Positions 46,421 through 55,426 of a stretch of DNA of 64,000 bases are shown here, in pieces (position 1 is the stretch's first letter; every line of letters starts with the position of its first letter). The notes under the pieces were generated by a model, which ran no database searches, was not told the origin of the DNA, and saw only the letters and a program-made list of their open reading frames with translations. The DNA lies in NCBI RefSeq assembly GCF_036014215.1, contig NZ_CP107921.1, forward strand, positions 1,428,501-1,492,500. Reading direction: 5' to 3'. The translations under genes and the position numbers were made by a program. This DNA comes from Streptomyces sp. NBC_00440 (GTDB lineage Bacteria; Actinomycetota; Actinomycetes; Streptomycetales; Streptomycetaceae).

Positions 46421-48010
46421 ATGGAGAACCAGGGCGGAATCACAGTGCAGCGGGCGCTTGAGCTGCCGGGACTGCGCGGTGGGCTGCCCGAGGTCGTCGC
46501 GGGCGGCGACCGGCTCAGCCGCACGGTCCGGTGGGTGCACGCCGGTGAGGTGCCGAACATCGCCTCGCTGCTCAAGGGCGGCGAGCTGCTGCTCACCACC
46601 GGTCTTGGTCTTGGCACCCGCCCCGCCGAGCAGCGGGCGTTCGTCCGCCGGCTCGCCGACCGCGGGATCGCCGCCCTCGTGGTGGAGTTGGGCCCGCGCT
46701 TCTCGCGGCTGCCGTCGACACTCGTGGAGACCGCACGGGCGGCCGGGCTGCCGCTGGTCCAGCTGCACCGGGAGGTGCCCTTCGTCTCGGTGACGGAGGA
46801 GGTCCATACCGAGATCATCAACGGTCATTACGCCCTGGTGCAGCGCGCCGACGAAGTGCACCGGCGGTGCACACAGGCGCTGCTCGGCGGTGGCGGGGTG
46901 CCTCAAGTGCTCTCGATCCTGGCCGAGTTCACGGCCAACCCGGTCTTCCTGGAGACCCCCGACGGACAGCTGCTGTACGCCGCGGGCGAAGGCGAGCCGC
47001 TCCAGGTGTGGGAGGGGCTGCGCGGACACCGTCCGGCGGGCGCGGTCCTGGTGGACGTGGCGGGCGGCGGCTCGGGCACCGGTTCGGTACGGGCCAGGCT
47101 GGCGCTCCTCCCGGTGTCGGCGCCGCTGGCCCAGGTGCACCGGATGGCCGCCGAGCGGACCGCCGGGATCCTCGCCGTCGTGCTGATGCAGGCCCGGCAG
47201 GAGGAGGAGCTGGCAGCGCGCGGGCGCGGTGACTTCCTGACCGACCTGGCCGAGGGGCGGGTCTCCGCCCATGACGCTCCCGCCCAGGCCCGGGTGCTCG
47301 GTTTCCGGCCGGGTGAGGGTCCGCTGCTGCCCGTGGTGATGCGGCTGGCGGCCGAACTGTCGCCGTCGGGCAACTGGGCCGTGCTGGCCCGGGCTGTGCT
47401 GGAGGAGCTGAGCTCCGTGGGGGTGCCGGTGCTCCTCGGCGTACGCCCCGTGGAGGGCCGGGTCCCACTGCTCCTCGGTCTGCGTACGGAGTCGGAGCGC
47501 ACCACCGTGGCCGACCGGGTGGCCGTCGCGCTGCGGGCCGGTGTGGCGCGCGCGGGCCTGGAGCGGGCCGGCGCGCATCCGCCGATCGTCGTGGTGGGGG
47601 TGGCGGGCGGCTGGGCCGCGGCATCGGCCGGGCTGCGGCACGCCGCCGAGACGGCGACCGCCGCGCAGGGGCTGCCCGACCGCCCCTGGTACGACGCACG
47701 GCGTCTCGATATCGACCTGCTGCTCTGGCGGCTGCGCGACCAGCCGGACCTGGCGGCCTTCGTGGACCGGGCGATCGGCCCGCTGCGCGAGCACGACCGC
47801 ACGTCGCGGCCCGCGCTGCTGCCCACGCTCCAGACCTATCTGGCACACGCGGGCCGCAAGGCCGAGACTGCACGCGAACTGCATCTCAACCGCCAGACGC
47901 TCTACAACCGGCTGGCGCGGATCGCCGAGCTCCTCGGTACCGACCTGGACGACCCGCAGACGGTGCTCGCCCTGAGCCTGGCGCTGCGGGCCCGCAGGCA
48001 CACCCCGTAG
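46421..48010 (+). CDS. PucR/CdaR-family transcriptional regulator
   Basis: 529 residues. The N-terminal purine-catabolism regulatory domain (TVQRALELPGLRGGLPEVVAG, VHAGEVPNIASLLKGGELLL) is followed by a GGDEF-like CdaR middle and a C-terminal HTH_30 (YLAHAGRKAETARELHLNRQ, TLYNRLARIAELLG). PucR proteins activate purine or other nitrogen-source genes. No catabolic operon is adjacent, so the target is unknown. Confidence 0.92.
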   Translation: MENQGGITVQRALELPGLRGGLPEVVAGGDRLSRTVRWVHAGEVPNIASLLKGGELLLTTGLGLGTRPAEQRAFVRRLADRGIAALVVELGPRFSRLPSTLVETARAAGLPLVQLHREVPFVSVTEEVHTEIINGHYALVQRADEVHRRCTQALLGGGGVPQVLSILAEFTANPVFLETPDGQLLYAAGEGEPLQVWEGLRGHRPAGAVLVDVAGGGSGTGSVRARLALLPVSAPLAQVHRMAAERTAGILAVVLMQARQEEELAARGRGDFLTDLAEGRVSAHDAPAQARVLGFRPGEGPLLPVVMRLAAELSPSGNWAVLARAVLEELSSVGVPVLLGVRPVEGRVPLLLGLRTESERTTVADRVAVALRAGVARAGLERAGAHPPIVVVGVAGGWAAASAGLRHAAETATAAQGLPDRPWYDARRLDIDLLLWRLRDQPDLAAFVDRAIGPLREHDRTSRPALLPTLQTYLAHAGRKAETARELHLNRQTLYNRLARIAELLGTDLDDPQTVLALSLALRARRHTP

Positions 48011-48074
48011 CAGGGCGCCCGGCGGCGGGAGCGGGCCATCCGCCGGCGGAAGCGGGTCACCCGGCGGCGGGCGA

Positions 48075-49193
48075 TCAGCGGGCGCCGACGGACTCGGTCA
48101 ACTCGTCGTAGACGCTGAGCACTTGCGCCACCGTCTCGTCCTCGGTCGGCCAGTCCGCGGCCTGCGCAAGACCCGCAGCGGCGAGTCCTTCCCGGCGTTC
48201 GGGATCGGCCAGCAGCGCGGTCACCCGTGCGGCCAGGGCCTCCGGGTCGCCGTACGGGACGAGTTCGGCCGCTTCGCCCACCAGCTCGGGCACCCCGCCG
48301 ACCGCCGTGGCGACCAGGGGCACCCCCAGCCGCAGTGCCTCCTGCGCCAGCAGGGGCCGCGCCTCCCAACGGCTGGACAGTACGGCGACATCGGCGGACG
48401 CGAGCAGCTCCGTCACATCCTCGCGGCTGCCGATGAGCCGGACCGCGAGCGCGTCGGCCGCGATCCGGCTCTGCAGTGCGGCACGCTCCGCGCCCTCGCC
48501 CGCGATCACCAGCAGCGGTACCGGGTCGAGGTGCTGCCACAGCCGGGCCGCGTCCAGCAGCGTCCCGTAACCGTGGTGTGCGACGAGGCTGCCGACGGTC
48601 ATCACCAACGGCCGGTCCACCGCGCCCAGTTCCGCGCGGGCCTTGCTCTCGGTACCGCTCGCGGCCACTCGGGGCGCGGGGACAGCGACCGGCGCGAGCC
48701 GCGCGTCGCGCGCCCCCCGGCTGCGTGCCCTGTCGACCAGTTCGGACGACGTACCGAGCACAACTGCCGCCGCCCTGGCGGCCCTTCGCTCCATCAACCG
48801 CAGCAGACGGCTCCGCGCGCCTTCGGCGTGCGGGCGGGTGTGCCAGGTGACGACGAGCGGCCGCCGCAGTCCGCTGAGCGCGAGCGAGGTCCGTACGGCG
48901 GCGTTCAGCCCGTGCGCGTGGACGATGTCGGCCCGCAGACAGGCGGCGCGCAGCGCGGCGACGGACGACGGGTCGCTGCGCCGGGGTACGGGCACGAAGT
49001 GCGCGCCCGCCTCGCTGAAGCCGTATGTCCGCTCAAGTTCGGCGGGGGCGCACACCGTGACGTGCACGCCCCGCTCGATCAGGCCCCCGGTGATCGACCG
49101 GACATGTGCGCTGCTGCCGGCGCTGCCGCCGCCCAGCACCTGGACGGCGCAGAGAGGTGAACGGCCGTACGGCGGGACCTGGGTGCTGCTCAC
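48075..49193 (-). CDS. GT4-family glycosyltransferase
   Basis: 372 residues from the GTG at 49193, with AGGAG nine bases upstream. N-terminal VQVLGGGSAGSSAHVRSITGG and IVHAHGLNAAVRTSLALSG are typical GT4 acceptor-domain motifs; the donor domain has VMTVGSLVAHHGYGTLLDA, AGEGAERAALQSRI and SRWEARPLLAQEALRLGVPL (E-x7-E region). A retaining glycosyltransferase on nucleotide sugar donors. It precedes an MraY-like membrane protein gene on the same strand (upstream), hinting at a shared cell-envelope glycan role. Confidence 0.92.
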   Translation of the reverse strand: MSSTQVPPYGRSPLCAVQVLGGGSAGSSAHVRSITGGLIERGVHVTVCAPAELERTYGFSEAGAHFVPVPRRSDPSSVAALRAACLRADIVHAHGLNAAVRTSLALSGLRRPLVVTWHTRPHAEGARSRLLRLMERRAARAAAVVLGTSSELVDRARSRGARDARLAPVAVPAPRVAASGTESKARAELGAVDRPLVMTVGSLVAHHGYGTLLDAARLWQHLDPVPLLVIAGEGAERAALQSRIAADALAVRLIGSREDVTELLASADVAVLSSRWEARPLLAQEALRLGVPLVATAVGGVPELVGEAAELVPYGDPEALAARVTALLADPERREGLAAAGLAQAADWPTEDETVAQVLSVYDELTESVGAR

Positions 49194-49341
49194 TGACCGG
49201 AGCTCCTGAGTCGGCGTCGGACGGATGTGTGCGCCCCAGGATGCCAGCCCGCGCACGGGTTCCGGCACTCTCCGGGGGACCGAGCCCCTGTGCGGTCGCG
49301 TCAACGCGCTTGAGCTGTCACCCGCATGGGTGAGCTGCGGC

Positions 49342-50112
49342 TCAACCGGCTGCCGCGCGGCTCACCTTGTCACCGTACGCGGCGGCGGCGACCACCGCTG
49401 CCGCGTGCGCGGCGAGTCCGGCCCGCCCGTTGCCCGCGACGATCGCCACGCCGAGGGCGGCACCGAGGGCGTGCGCTCCCGCGTCGCCGAGCATGGTCTG
49501 TTCGGCCAGGTCGTCGATGACGACCGCTGCCGCGGCTCCGAGCGGTGCGGCGGCGAGCGCCCCGGCCGGACCGCGCCGCAGCAGACCGGGCGCCGCGAGA
49601 CCGAGCACCGCGACGGCGGCCCTCCCCGGGCGCATATCCACCAGGTTGACGAAGTGGGCGGTGCCCGCGACGACGACCCCGGCCAGCACCCGGTCGACGG
49701 GGCGGTCCTTGAGCAGCGCGCCCGCGGCAAGACCCGCCGCGCCGATGCCCAGGAGCTTCACCGTGCCGCTGGTGATCTCGCCGCGGCTCAGCGCGCCGAG
49801 ATGGGCGCGGAACCCGCGGCGCGGATCGCCCGCGCCGGCGGTGTCGTCGTAGGCCCCGCAGGCACCGGCGGTGAGCACGGCCAGGGCGGCCGCCCCGCGT
49901 GCCCGGGGCGGAAGGGTGCCGACGACCGCGCCGAGCGCCGCGCCGACCGTGGTGGCAGGACCGGCGCAGAGATCGACCGTGCGCCCGGCGTAGTTGGTGC
50001 GCTCCCAGCGCGCCGCGCCCCCCGGAAACCGGCGGCGCAGTCCCGTCGCGGCGGCGCGGGTCGCACCGAACGAAGCGAGAAGTGCGGTGGTCCGGGCGCC
50101 GTGTCTGGTCAT
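49342..50112 (-). CDS. MraY/WecA-like membrane protein (PNPT superfamily)
   Basis: 256 residues; GGAG four bases before ATG 50112. Multi-pass membrane protein, Ala/Gly-rich. Several polyprenyl-phosphate sugar-1-phosphate transferase landmarks are recognisable: ERTNYAGRTVDL, CGAYDDTAG (DD motif), SGTVKLLGIG, NLVDMRPGRAAV and LGDAGAHALGAALG. These match MraY/WecA in order, but the protein is shorter (usual ~330-360) and has fewer helices, so activity is uncertain. It lies between recN and a GT4 gene; together they may start a lipid-linked glycan. Confidence 0.75.
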   Translation of the reverse strand: MTRHGARTTALLASFGATRAAATGLRRRFPGGAARWERTNYAGRTVDLCAGPATTVGAALGAVVGTLPPRARGAAALAVLTAGACGAYDDTAGAGDPRRGFRAHLGALSRGEITSGTVKLLGIGAAGLAAGALLKDRPVDRVLAGVVVAGTAHFVNLVDMRPGRAAVAVLGLAAPGLLRRGPAGALAAAPLGAAAAVVIDDLAEQTMLGDAGAHALGAALGVAIVAGNGRAGLAAHAAAVVAAAAYGDKVSRAAAG

Positions 50113-50218
50113 GCGCTCCACCCTAGGCGGCGGCCCGCGGAGGTCCGGGGGCAGCCCCGGCGGGGTCGGCCGGAGGCGCTGAGCGACCGGCCGACCGTCC
50201 TGCTGCCCCGCGGTCCGT

Positions 50219-51961
50219 TCAGCCGTCCGCCCGTGCTGTGGCCAGCAGTTCCTCGGCGTGCGCCCGCGCCGTCTCGGAGTCCTCCTGGCCCGCGAGCATC
50301 CGCGACAGCTCCCGTACCCGATCCTCGCCCTCCAGGACCGTGACACCGCTGCTGGTCACCGAGCCGTCGTTGGTCTTCTCGACCAGCAGCTGCCGGTCGG
50401 CGAAGGCGGCCACCTGCGGCAGATGCGTCACGACCACCACCTGCGCGGACCGGGCGAGCCTGGCGAGCCGGCGGCCCACCTCGACGGCGGCCTTGCCACC
50501 GACCCCGGCGTCGACCTCGTCGAAGAGATACGTCGGTACGGGATCGGACCCCGCGAAGACGACCTCGACCGCGAGCATCACCCGGGAGAGCTCACCGCCC
50601 GACGCGCCCTTGGAGATGGGTCGGGCGGCCGCACCGGGGTGCGGGGCGAGCAGCAGTTCCACCTCGTCGGCGCCGAGCGGGCCGTAGGCGACGGTCCGCC
50701 CGCCGACCTCCACCCCTTCGGGGTCGTCGGTCTGCCGGATGTCGATCGTCACCCGGGCGTGCGGCATGGCGAGCGAGGCGAGTTCGGCGGTGACGGCGCC
50801 CGCGAACCGCTCTGCCGCCTCCGTACGCGCGTCGGTGAGCGTCTGCGCGAGACCGGACAGCTCCGAGCGCAGCGCCTCGTGCTCCGCCGTCAGTTCACCG
50901 ATCCGGTCGTCGTCGCCCTCCAGCTCGGTGAGGCGCGCCGCGCCCTCCTCCGCCCAGGCCAGTACGGCCGCGATGTCCTCGCCGTACTTGCGGGTCAGCT
51001 GGGTCAGGGCCGCCCGGCGCTCCTCCACGGCGGCGAGCCGCAGCGGATCGGCGTCGAGGTTGTCCGCGTAACCGGCCAGCTCCCCCGACACGTCGGCGAG
51101 CAGAATGCCGATCTCGCCGATCCGTTCGGCGAGCGCGGCCAGCGCCGGGTCGTGGCTGCGTACCGCGTCGAGCGCCCGTCCCGAGCCGGCGACCAGGGTC
51201 GTCGCGTCGATGCCCTCGGGGTCCTCCGGGTTGCCGACGAGCGCGGTGTGCGCCGCGGACGCGGCGGACGCGAGCGCTTCGGCGTGCCCGAGACGCTCGG
51301 CCTCTGCGGCGAGTTCGGCGTCCTCACCGGGCAGCGGCTCGACCGCGGCGATCTCGTCGAGCCCGAAGCGGAGCAGGTCGGCCTCCTGGGCCCGTTCCCG
51401 CGCCCGGGTGGTCAGTTCGTCCAGCTCGGCGGCGACGGCGCGCAGCCGTTTGTAGGCAGCCGCGTACTTGGTGTGCGGGCCCGCCACCGCCTCGCCGGCG
51501 TACCGGTCGAGGGCCTGGCGCTGTCTCGCGGGGCGCAGCAGCCCCTGCTGGTCGGTCTGCCCGTGCACGGCGACCAGTTCGTCGGCGATCTCGGCGAGCA
51601 GCCCGACCGGTACGGAACGTCCGCCGATGTGCGCCCGTGAGCGCCCTTCGGCCGAGACCGTACGGCTGATGAGCAGCGCGCCCTCGTCGAGTTCGGCGCC
51701 CGCCTCCTCGGCCCGTACCGCGGCCGGCGCGCCCGCGGGCAGCGCGATCCGCCCTTCGACCACCGCCGACTTGGCACCGAGCCGCACCAGGGCGGCGTCG
51801 GCGCGCCCGCCGAGCAGCAGCCCGAGGCTGGTCACGACCATGGTCTTGCCCGCGCCCGTCTCACCGGTCACCGCGGTGAAACCGGGTGAAAGCTCCACCA
51901 CAGCGTCGTCGATGACTCCGAGCGACCGTATCCGCATCTCCTCCAACACGCACATGACCAT
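50219..51961 (-). CDS. recN: DNA repair protein RecN
   Basis: 580 residues. SMC-like architecture: LEEMRIRSLGVIDDAVVEL and AVTGETGAGKTMVV (Walker A) at the N-terminus, a long coiled coil, and SKGASGGELSRVMLAVEVV (signature) with TYLFDEVDAGVGG (Walker B) at the C-terminus. RecN acts in double-strand break repair by tethering DNA ends. ATGs at 51961 and 51955 and the ATG of MRIRSLG are all possible starts; GGAGGAG precedes the last. The order tlyA-nadK-recN is conserved in actinobacteria. Confidence 0.95.
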   Translation of the reverse strand: MVMCVLEEMRIRSLGVIDDAVVELSPGFTAVTGETGAGKTMVVTSLGLLLGGRADAALVRLGAKSAVVEGRIALPAGAPAAVRAEEAGAELDEGALLISRTVSAEGRSRAHIGGRSVPVGLLAEIADELVAVHGQTDQQGLLRPARQRQALDRYAGEAVAGPHTKYAAAYKRLRAVAAELDELTTRARERAQEADLLRFGLDEIAAVEPLPGEDAELAAEAERLGHAEALASAASAAHTALVGNPEDPEGIDATTLVAGSGRALDAVRSHDPALAALAERIGEIGILLADVSGELAGYADNLDADPLRLAAVEERRAALTQLTRKYGEDIAAVLAWAEEGAARLTELEGDDDRIGELTAEHEALRSELSGLAQTLTDARTEAAERFAGAVTAELASLAMPHARVTIDIRQTDDPEGVEVGGRTVAYGPLGADEVELLLAPHPGAAARPISKGASGGELSRVMLAVEVVFAGSDPVPTYLFDEVDAGVGGKAAVEVGRRLARLARSAQVVVVTHLPQVAAFADRQLLVEKTNDGSVTSSGVTVLEGEDRVRELSRMLAGQEDSETARAHAEELLATARADG

Positions 51962-52051
51962 ACGAGGTTTCCCGGGTCCCGTGCGACGTGCCCCGGCCGG
52001 AGCGGCCGCCGGCCGGGCGTGCGGAGCTCAGCGGGAAGGCCGGTGGGAAGC

Positions 52052-53068
52052 TCAGTGCGGAGCGCCGCGCCAGCCCGCCACGGGCAGTGCGAACTTGGCC
52101 ACCAGGCGGTCGGTGAACGAAGCGTGGTGCAGCCGCGCCAGCCGTACGGGCACGGCGCCCCTGCGCACCTCGACCCGCGCCCCCGCGGGCAGCCCCACCC
52201 AGCGGCGCCCGTCGCACCACAGGACGCCGTGCGGGGTGTGCGGCTGCACCTCGACCGCGAGGACGGAGGCGGGCGAGGTCACCAGGGGCTTGGCGAACAG
52301 CGCGTGTGCGCCGATGGGGACCATCAGCAGCGCCTCCACCTCCGGCCAGATCACCGGCCCGCCGGCCGAGAAGGCGTAGGCGGTCGAACCGGTCGGGGTC
52401 GCGCAGACGACGCCGTCGCAGCCGAAGCCGGTGACCGGACGGCCGTCGATCTCCAGGACGACCTCCAGCATCCGTTCGGGCTCGGTCTTCTGTACGGCGG
52501 CCTCGTTGAGCGCCCAGTCACGGTGCACGATGTCGCCGTTGTTGTGCACGAGGACGTCGACGGTCATCCGCTCCTCGACCTCGTACGACCGGGTGACCAC
52601 CCGGTCGACGACCTTGTCGAGGTCGTCGCGCTCGGCCTCGGCGAGGAAGCCCACCCTGCCGAGGTTGACGCCGAGCATCGGCACCCCGGACGCGCGGGCG
52701 AACTCGGCACCGCGCAGCAGTGTTCCGTCGCCGCCGAGAACGATCAGCAGCTCGCAGCCGTCCAGACAGGCGGGTGTCGCCTCGGCGACGAGTTCGACCG
52801 ATGGCGGCACCGGCAGGTCGGCGGCCTCCGCCGCCAGGACCCGGACGCGCAGGCCGTTCTTCAGCAAGCCCTCCACGACGCGCTCGGCGCTGCGGATGGC
52901 GGCGGGCCGCCCGGTGTGCGCGAGCAGGAAGACCGTACGGTCCACGGGGGGCGCCGCCGGTTCCGCCGGCGCTTCCACCGCCGGCCCCGCCGCCACGGCC
53001 GGTGCCACTCCCCGTACCGCCGGTCCAGCTGCTGATTCAACTGCCGATGGTGCTGCTGCTTCCGTCAC
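52052..53068 (-). CDS. nadK: NAD kinase
   Basis: 338 residues; GTG overlaps the tlyA stop by 4 bp. LLIVLGGDGTLLRGAEFA carries the GGDGT motif, and DWALNEAAVQK the conserved Asn-Glu; CATPTGSTAYAFSAGGPVI is the third family block. It phosphorylates NAD to NADP. The first ~45 residues are an Ala/Pro/Val-rich extension of low complexity not needed for the fold. Confidence 0.96.
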   Translation of the reverse strand: MTEAAAPSAVESAAGPAVRGVAPAVAAGPAVEAPAEPAAPPVDRTVFLLAHTGRPAAIRSAERVVEGLLKNGLRVRVLAAEAADLPVPPSVELVAEATPACLDGCELLIVLGGDGTLLRGAEFARASGVPMLGVNLGRVGFLAEAERDDLDKVVDRVVTRSYEVEERMTVDVLVHNNGDIVHRDWALNEAAVQKTEPERMLEVVLEIDGRPVTGFGCDGVVCATPTGSTAYAFSAGGPVIWPEVEALLMVPIGAHALFAKPLVTSPASVLAVEVQPHTPHGVLWCDGRRWVGLPAGARVEVRRGAVPVRLARLHHASFTDRLVAKFALPVAGWRGAPH

Positions 53069-53880
53069 TGCGGCCCCTCCGCCACTGCACGCTCCACATC
53101 CGCCGGATCGAGCGCGGGCGCGTCCGCCCGCAGCCACAGAAAGTACTCGACGTTTCCCGAGGGTCCCGGCAGCGGGCTGGCGGTGACACCCCGTACGCCG
53201 AGTCCGAGCCCGGCCGCCTGCCCGGCCACGGTCCGCACGGTCTCCGCCCGCAGTTCGGGGCTGCGGACCACGCCTCCGCTGCCCAGCCGGTCCTTGCCGA
53301 TCTCGAACTGCGGTTTGACCATGAGCACCAGGTCGGCGTCCGGCCCCGCGCACCGCGCGAGAGCGGGCAGCACCAGACCGAGCGCGATGAAAGAGAGGTC
53401 TCCGACGACCAGGTCCACGGGTGTTCCGCCGATGTCCTCCAGCGTCAACTCGCGTACGTTCGTACGGTCCTTGACGGTGACGCGGTCGTCGCTCTGCAGC
53501 GACCAGGCGAGCTGCCCGTACCCGACGTCCACCGCGACGACCTGCGCGGCGCCCGCCCGCAGCAGGACGTCGGTGAAACCGCCGGTCGACGCGCCCGCGT
53601 CCAGCGCCCGCCGCCCCTCGACCCGCAGGCCGAGCGGTGTGAAGGCCGCGAAGGCGCCCGCGAGCTTGTGCCCGCCGCGCGAGACGTAGTCGGGATCCGT
53701 GTCGTCCTTGCGTACGACAACGGCGGCGCTCGTCTCGACCTGGGTGGCCGCCTTGGTCGCGGTGGCGCCCTTGACGGACACCCGTCCTGCCGCGATCAGC
53801 TGGCTCGCGTGCTCCCGCGAGCGGGCGAGACTCCGGCGGACCAGCTCGGCGTCGAGACGCCGGCGTGCCACTCCTGCCAC
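53065..53880 (-). CDS. tlyA: TlyA-family rRNA methyltransferase
   Basis: 271 residues from the GTG at 53880 (a GTG nine bases later is an alternative). The S4 RNA-binding domain (RRLDAELVRRSLARSREHAS) precedes an FtsJ-like methyltransferase (LDAGASTGGFTDVLLRAGA for SAM binding, DLVVGDLSFIALGLVLPAL). TlyA 2'-O-methylates 16S and/or 23S rRNA, affecting capreomycin sensitivity in mycobacteria. It is coupled to nadK. Confidence 0.95.
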   Translation of the reverse strand: MAGVARRRLDAELVRRSLARSREHASQLIAAGRVSVKGATATKAATQVETSAAVVVRKDDTDPDYVSRGGHKLAGAFAAFTPLGLRVEGRRALDAGASTGGFTDVLLRAGAAQVVAVDVGYGQLAWSLQSDDRVTVKDRTNVRELTLEDIGGTPVDLVVGDLSFIALGLVLPALARCAGPDADLVLMVKPQFEIGKDRLGSGGVVRSPELRAETVRTVAGQAAGLGLGVRGVTASPLPGPSGNVEYFLWLRADAPALDPADVERAVAEGPQ

Positions 53881-53887
53881 GTTCGGT

Positions 53888-54214
53888 TCAGCTCCTGCTG
53901 TTGTGAGGGACGTTCTGAGGGACCTCGTGAGGGGCGGGGCCCCGGGCCGGGGCCGGAGGTCCGGGCGGTGCGTCCAGCGCGTCCAGCGCCTCACGCAGCC
54001 CACGGTGTACATCTTCGTACACCTCGACATGTCCGTCGGCAGCGAGGTGGTCGGCGTCGGCCAGCCGGCCGAGCACCCGGTCCACGCCGTCGTTCCCGGT
54101 GGGCGTGCGGACGACTCCCAGCGGCGCCGGGGCGTGTTCCGTACCGCCCGGGCCGTCCTGACCGTCCTGGCTCCCGGCCTGCGCCCCGGGGGGCTCCGGC
54201 ATCGCGTCACTCAT
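53888..54214 (-). CDS. small hypothetical protein upstream of tlyA
   Basis: 108 residues. The first ~35 and last ~25 residues are Gly/Pro/Gln-rich; the central part (VDRVLGRLADADHLAADGHVEV, EDVHRGLREALDALD) is predicted helical. No domain recognised. Its stop is 7 bp before the tlyA start, so it is in the same operon. A small gene is found at this position in other actinobacteria (from memory, e.g. mycobacteria). Confidence 0.75.
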   Translation of the reverse strand: MSDAMPEPPGAQAGSQDGQDGPGGTEHAPAPLGVVRTPTGNDGVDRVLGRLADADHLAADGHVEVYEDVHRGLREALDALDAPPGPPAPARGPAPHEVPQNVPHNSRS

Positions 54215-54256
54215 GCCCAGACGCTACCCCGAAGCGCTGCGGTACGGTCGATCACG

Positions 54257-54604
54257 ATGGCGACGACAGAAGAGTGCCGCAGCGCCCTCGACAGGCTCTC
54301 GGACAACATGACAGAGGCGAACAGCCAGGTACGCAGCGCGGCGGCACTGGACCGCTCGCTGAGCTGCCACATCACCGACCTGGACGTCACCTTCACCGGG
54401 CGTCTCGTGGATGGCCGGATCCAGGTGCTCGACACCGTCGCGGGACCACCGCCCGCGAAGGCGGAGATCCGGCTCGCCATGAAGGGCGACGATCTGGTGG
54501 CCCTGGTGGCGGGCGAGCTGAACTTCGCGAAGGCCTGGGGCTCGGGCCGGGTGCGGCTCGAAGCGGGCTTCCGCGATCTGCTGCGCCTCAGGACACTGCT
54601 GTAG
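54257..54604 (+). CDS. SCP2-like sterol-carrier domain protein
   Basis: 115 residues, no signal peptide. The pattern DLDVTFTGRLVDGRIQVLDT, then AEIRLAMKGDDLVALVAGEL and FAKAWGSGRVRLEAGFRDLLRL matches the C-terminal two-thirds of SCP2 domains, which form a hydrophobic tunnel for lipids. It is divergent from the tlyA operon. Its last 17 bp overlap the convergent ABC ATPase gene. Confidence 0.8.
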   Translation: MATTEECRSALDRLSDNMTEANSQVRSAAALDRSLSCHITDLDVTFTGRLVDGRIQVLDTVAGPPPAKAEIRLAMKGDDLVALVAGELNFAKAWGSGRVRLEAGFRDLLRLRTLL

Positions 54605-55403
54605 CCGTCCCCGCGGTACGCACCCGGCGCCCGGCGGGCACCACCAGCGGTGTCCCCGTCTCGGGGTCGTCGATGATCTGGCAGCGCAGCCCGAACACCT
54701 TCTCCACCAGACCCGCCGTGACCACGTCGGCGGGCGGTCCCTCGGCGACGATCTCTCCGTCCCGCATGGCGATGAGGTGGGTCGCGTAGCGCGCGGCGTG
54801 ATTGAGGTCGTGCAGTACGGCCACCAGCGTGCGCCCCTGCGTCTCGTGCAGCTCCGCGCAGAGGTCGAGCACGTCGATCTGGTGCTGGATGTCGAGGAAG
54901 GTCGTCGGCTCGTCGAGGAGCAGCAGCGGGGTCTGCTGGGCGAGCGCCATCGCGATCCACACGCGCTGGCGCTGACCGCCGGAGAGCTCGTCCACATAAC
55001 GGTCGCCGAGCCCGCCGATCCGCGTGGCGGCCATCGCCTCCTCGACGATCCGTTCGTCGTCGGGCGACCACTGGCGCAGCAGGCCCTGGTGCGGGTAGCG
55101 GCCGCGGGCCACCAGGTCGGCGACCGTGATGCCGTCGGGGGCGATGGAGGACTGCGGGAGCAGCCCCAGCGTCCTGGCCACCTTCTTGGCGGGCATCGAG
55201 CCGATCGCCTGCCCGTCGAGGAGCACCCGCCCCTGCGAGGGCTTCAGCATCCGCGACAGGGCGCGCAGCAGGGTCGACTTGCCGCAGGCGTTGGGGCCGA
55301 CGATGACGGTGAAGGAGTTGTCGGGGATCTCGACCGAGAGGTTCTCGGCGATGACCCGCTGCTCGTAGCCGAGGGTGACCGATTCGGCGGTGAGTCGCTG
55401 CAT
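54588..55403 (-). CDS. iron-siderophore ABC transporter ATP-binding protein
   Basis: 271 residues from ATG 55403, with AGGAG seven bases upstream; an ATG ~30 bp further up is less favoured. Walker A GPNACGKST, signature LSGGQRQRVWIAMALAQ and Walker B LLLLDEPTTFLD are all present, with LHDLNHAARYATH as the switch His. FecE/FepC-type ATPase that powers uptake of ferric siderophores. Last gene of a three-gene iron-regulated operon. Confidence 0.95.
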   Translation of the reverse strand: MQRLTAESVTLGYEQRVIAENLSVEIPDNSFTVIVGPNACGKSTLLRALSRMLKPSQGRVLLDGQAIGSMPAKKVARTLGLLPQSSIAPDGITVADLVARGRYPHQGLLRQWSPDDERIVEEAMAATRIGGLGDRYVDELSGGQRQRVWIAMALAQQTPLLLLDEPTTFLDIQHQIDVLDLCAELHETQGRTLVAVLHDLNHAARYATHLIAMRDGEIVAEGPPADVVTAGLVEKVFGLRCQIIDDPETGTPLVVPAGRRVRTAGTATAVS

Positions 55404-55426
55404 GGGGGTGCTCCTGGTTGTCATCA

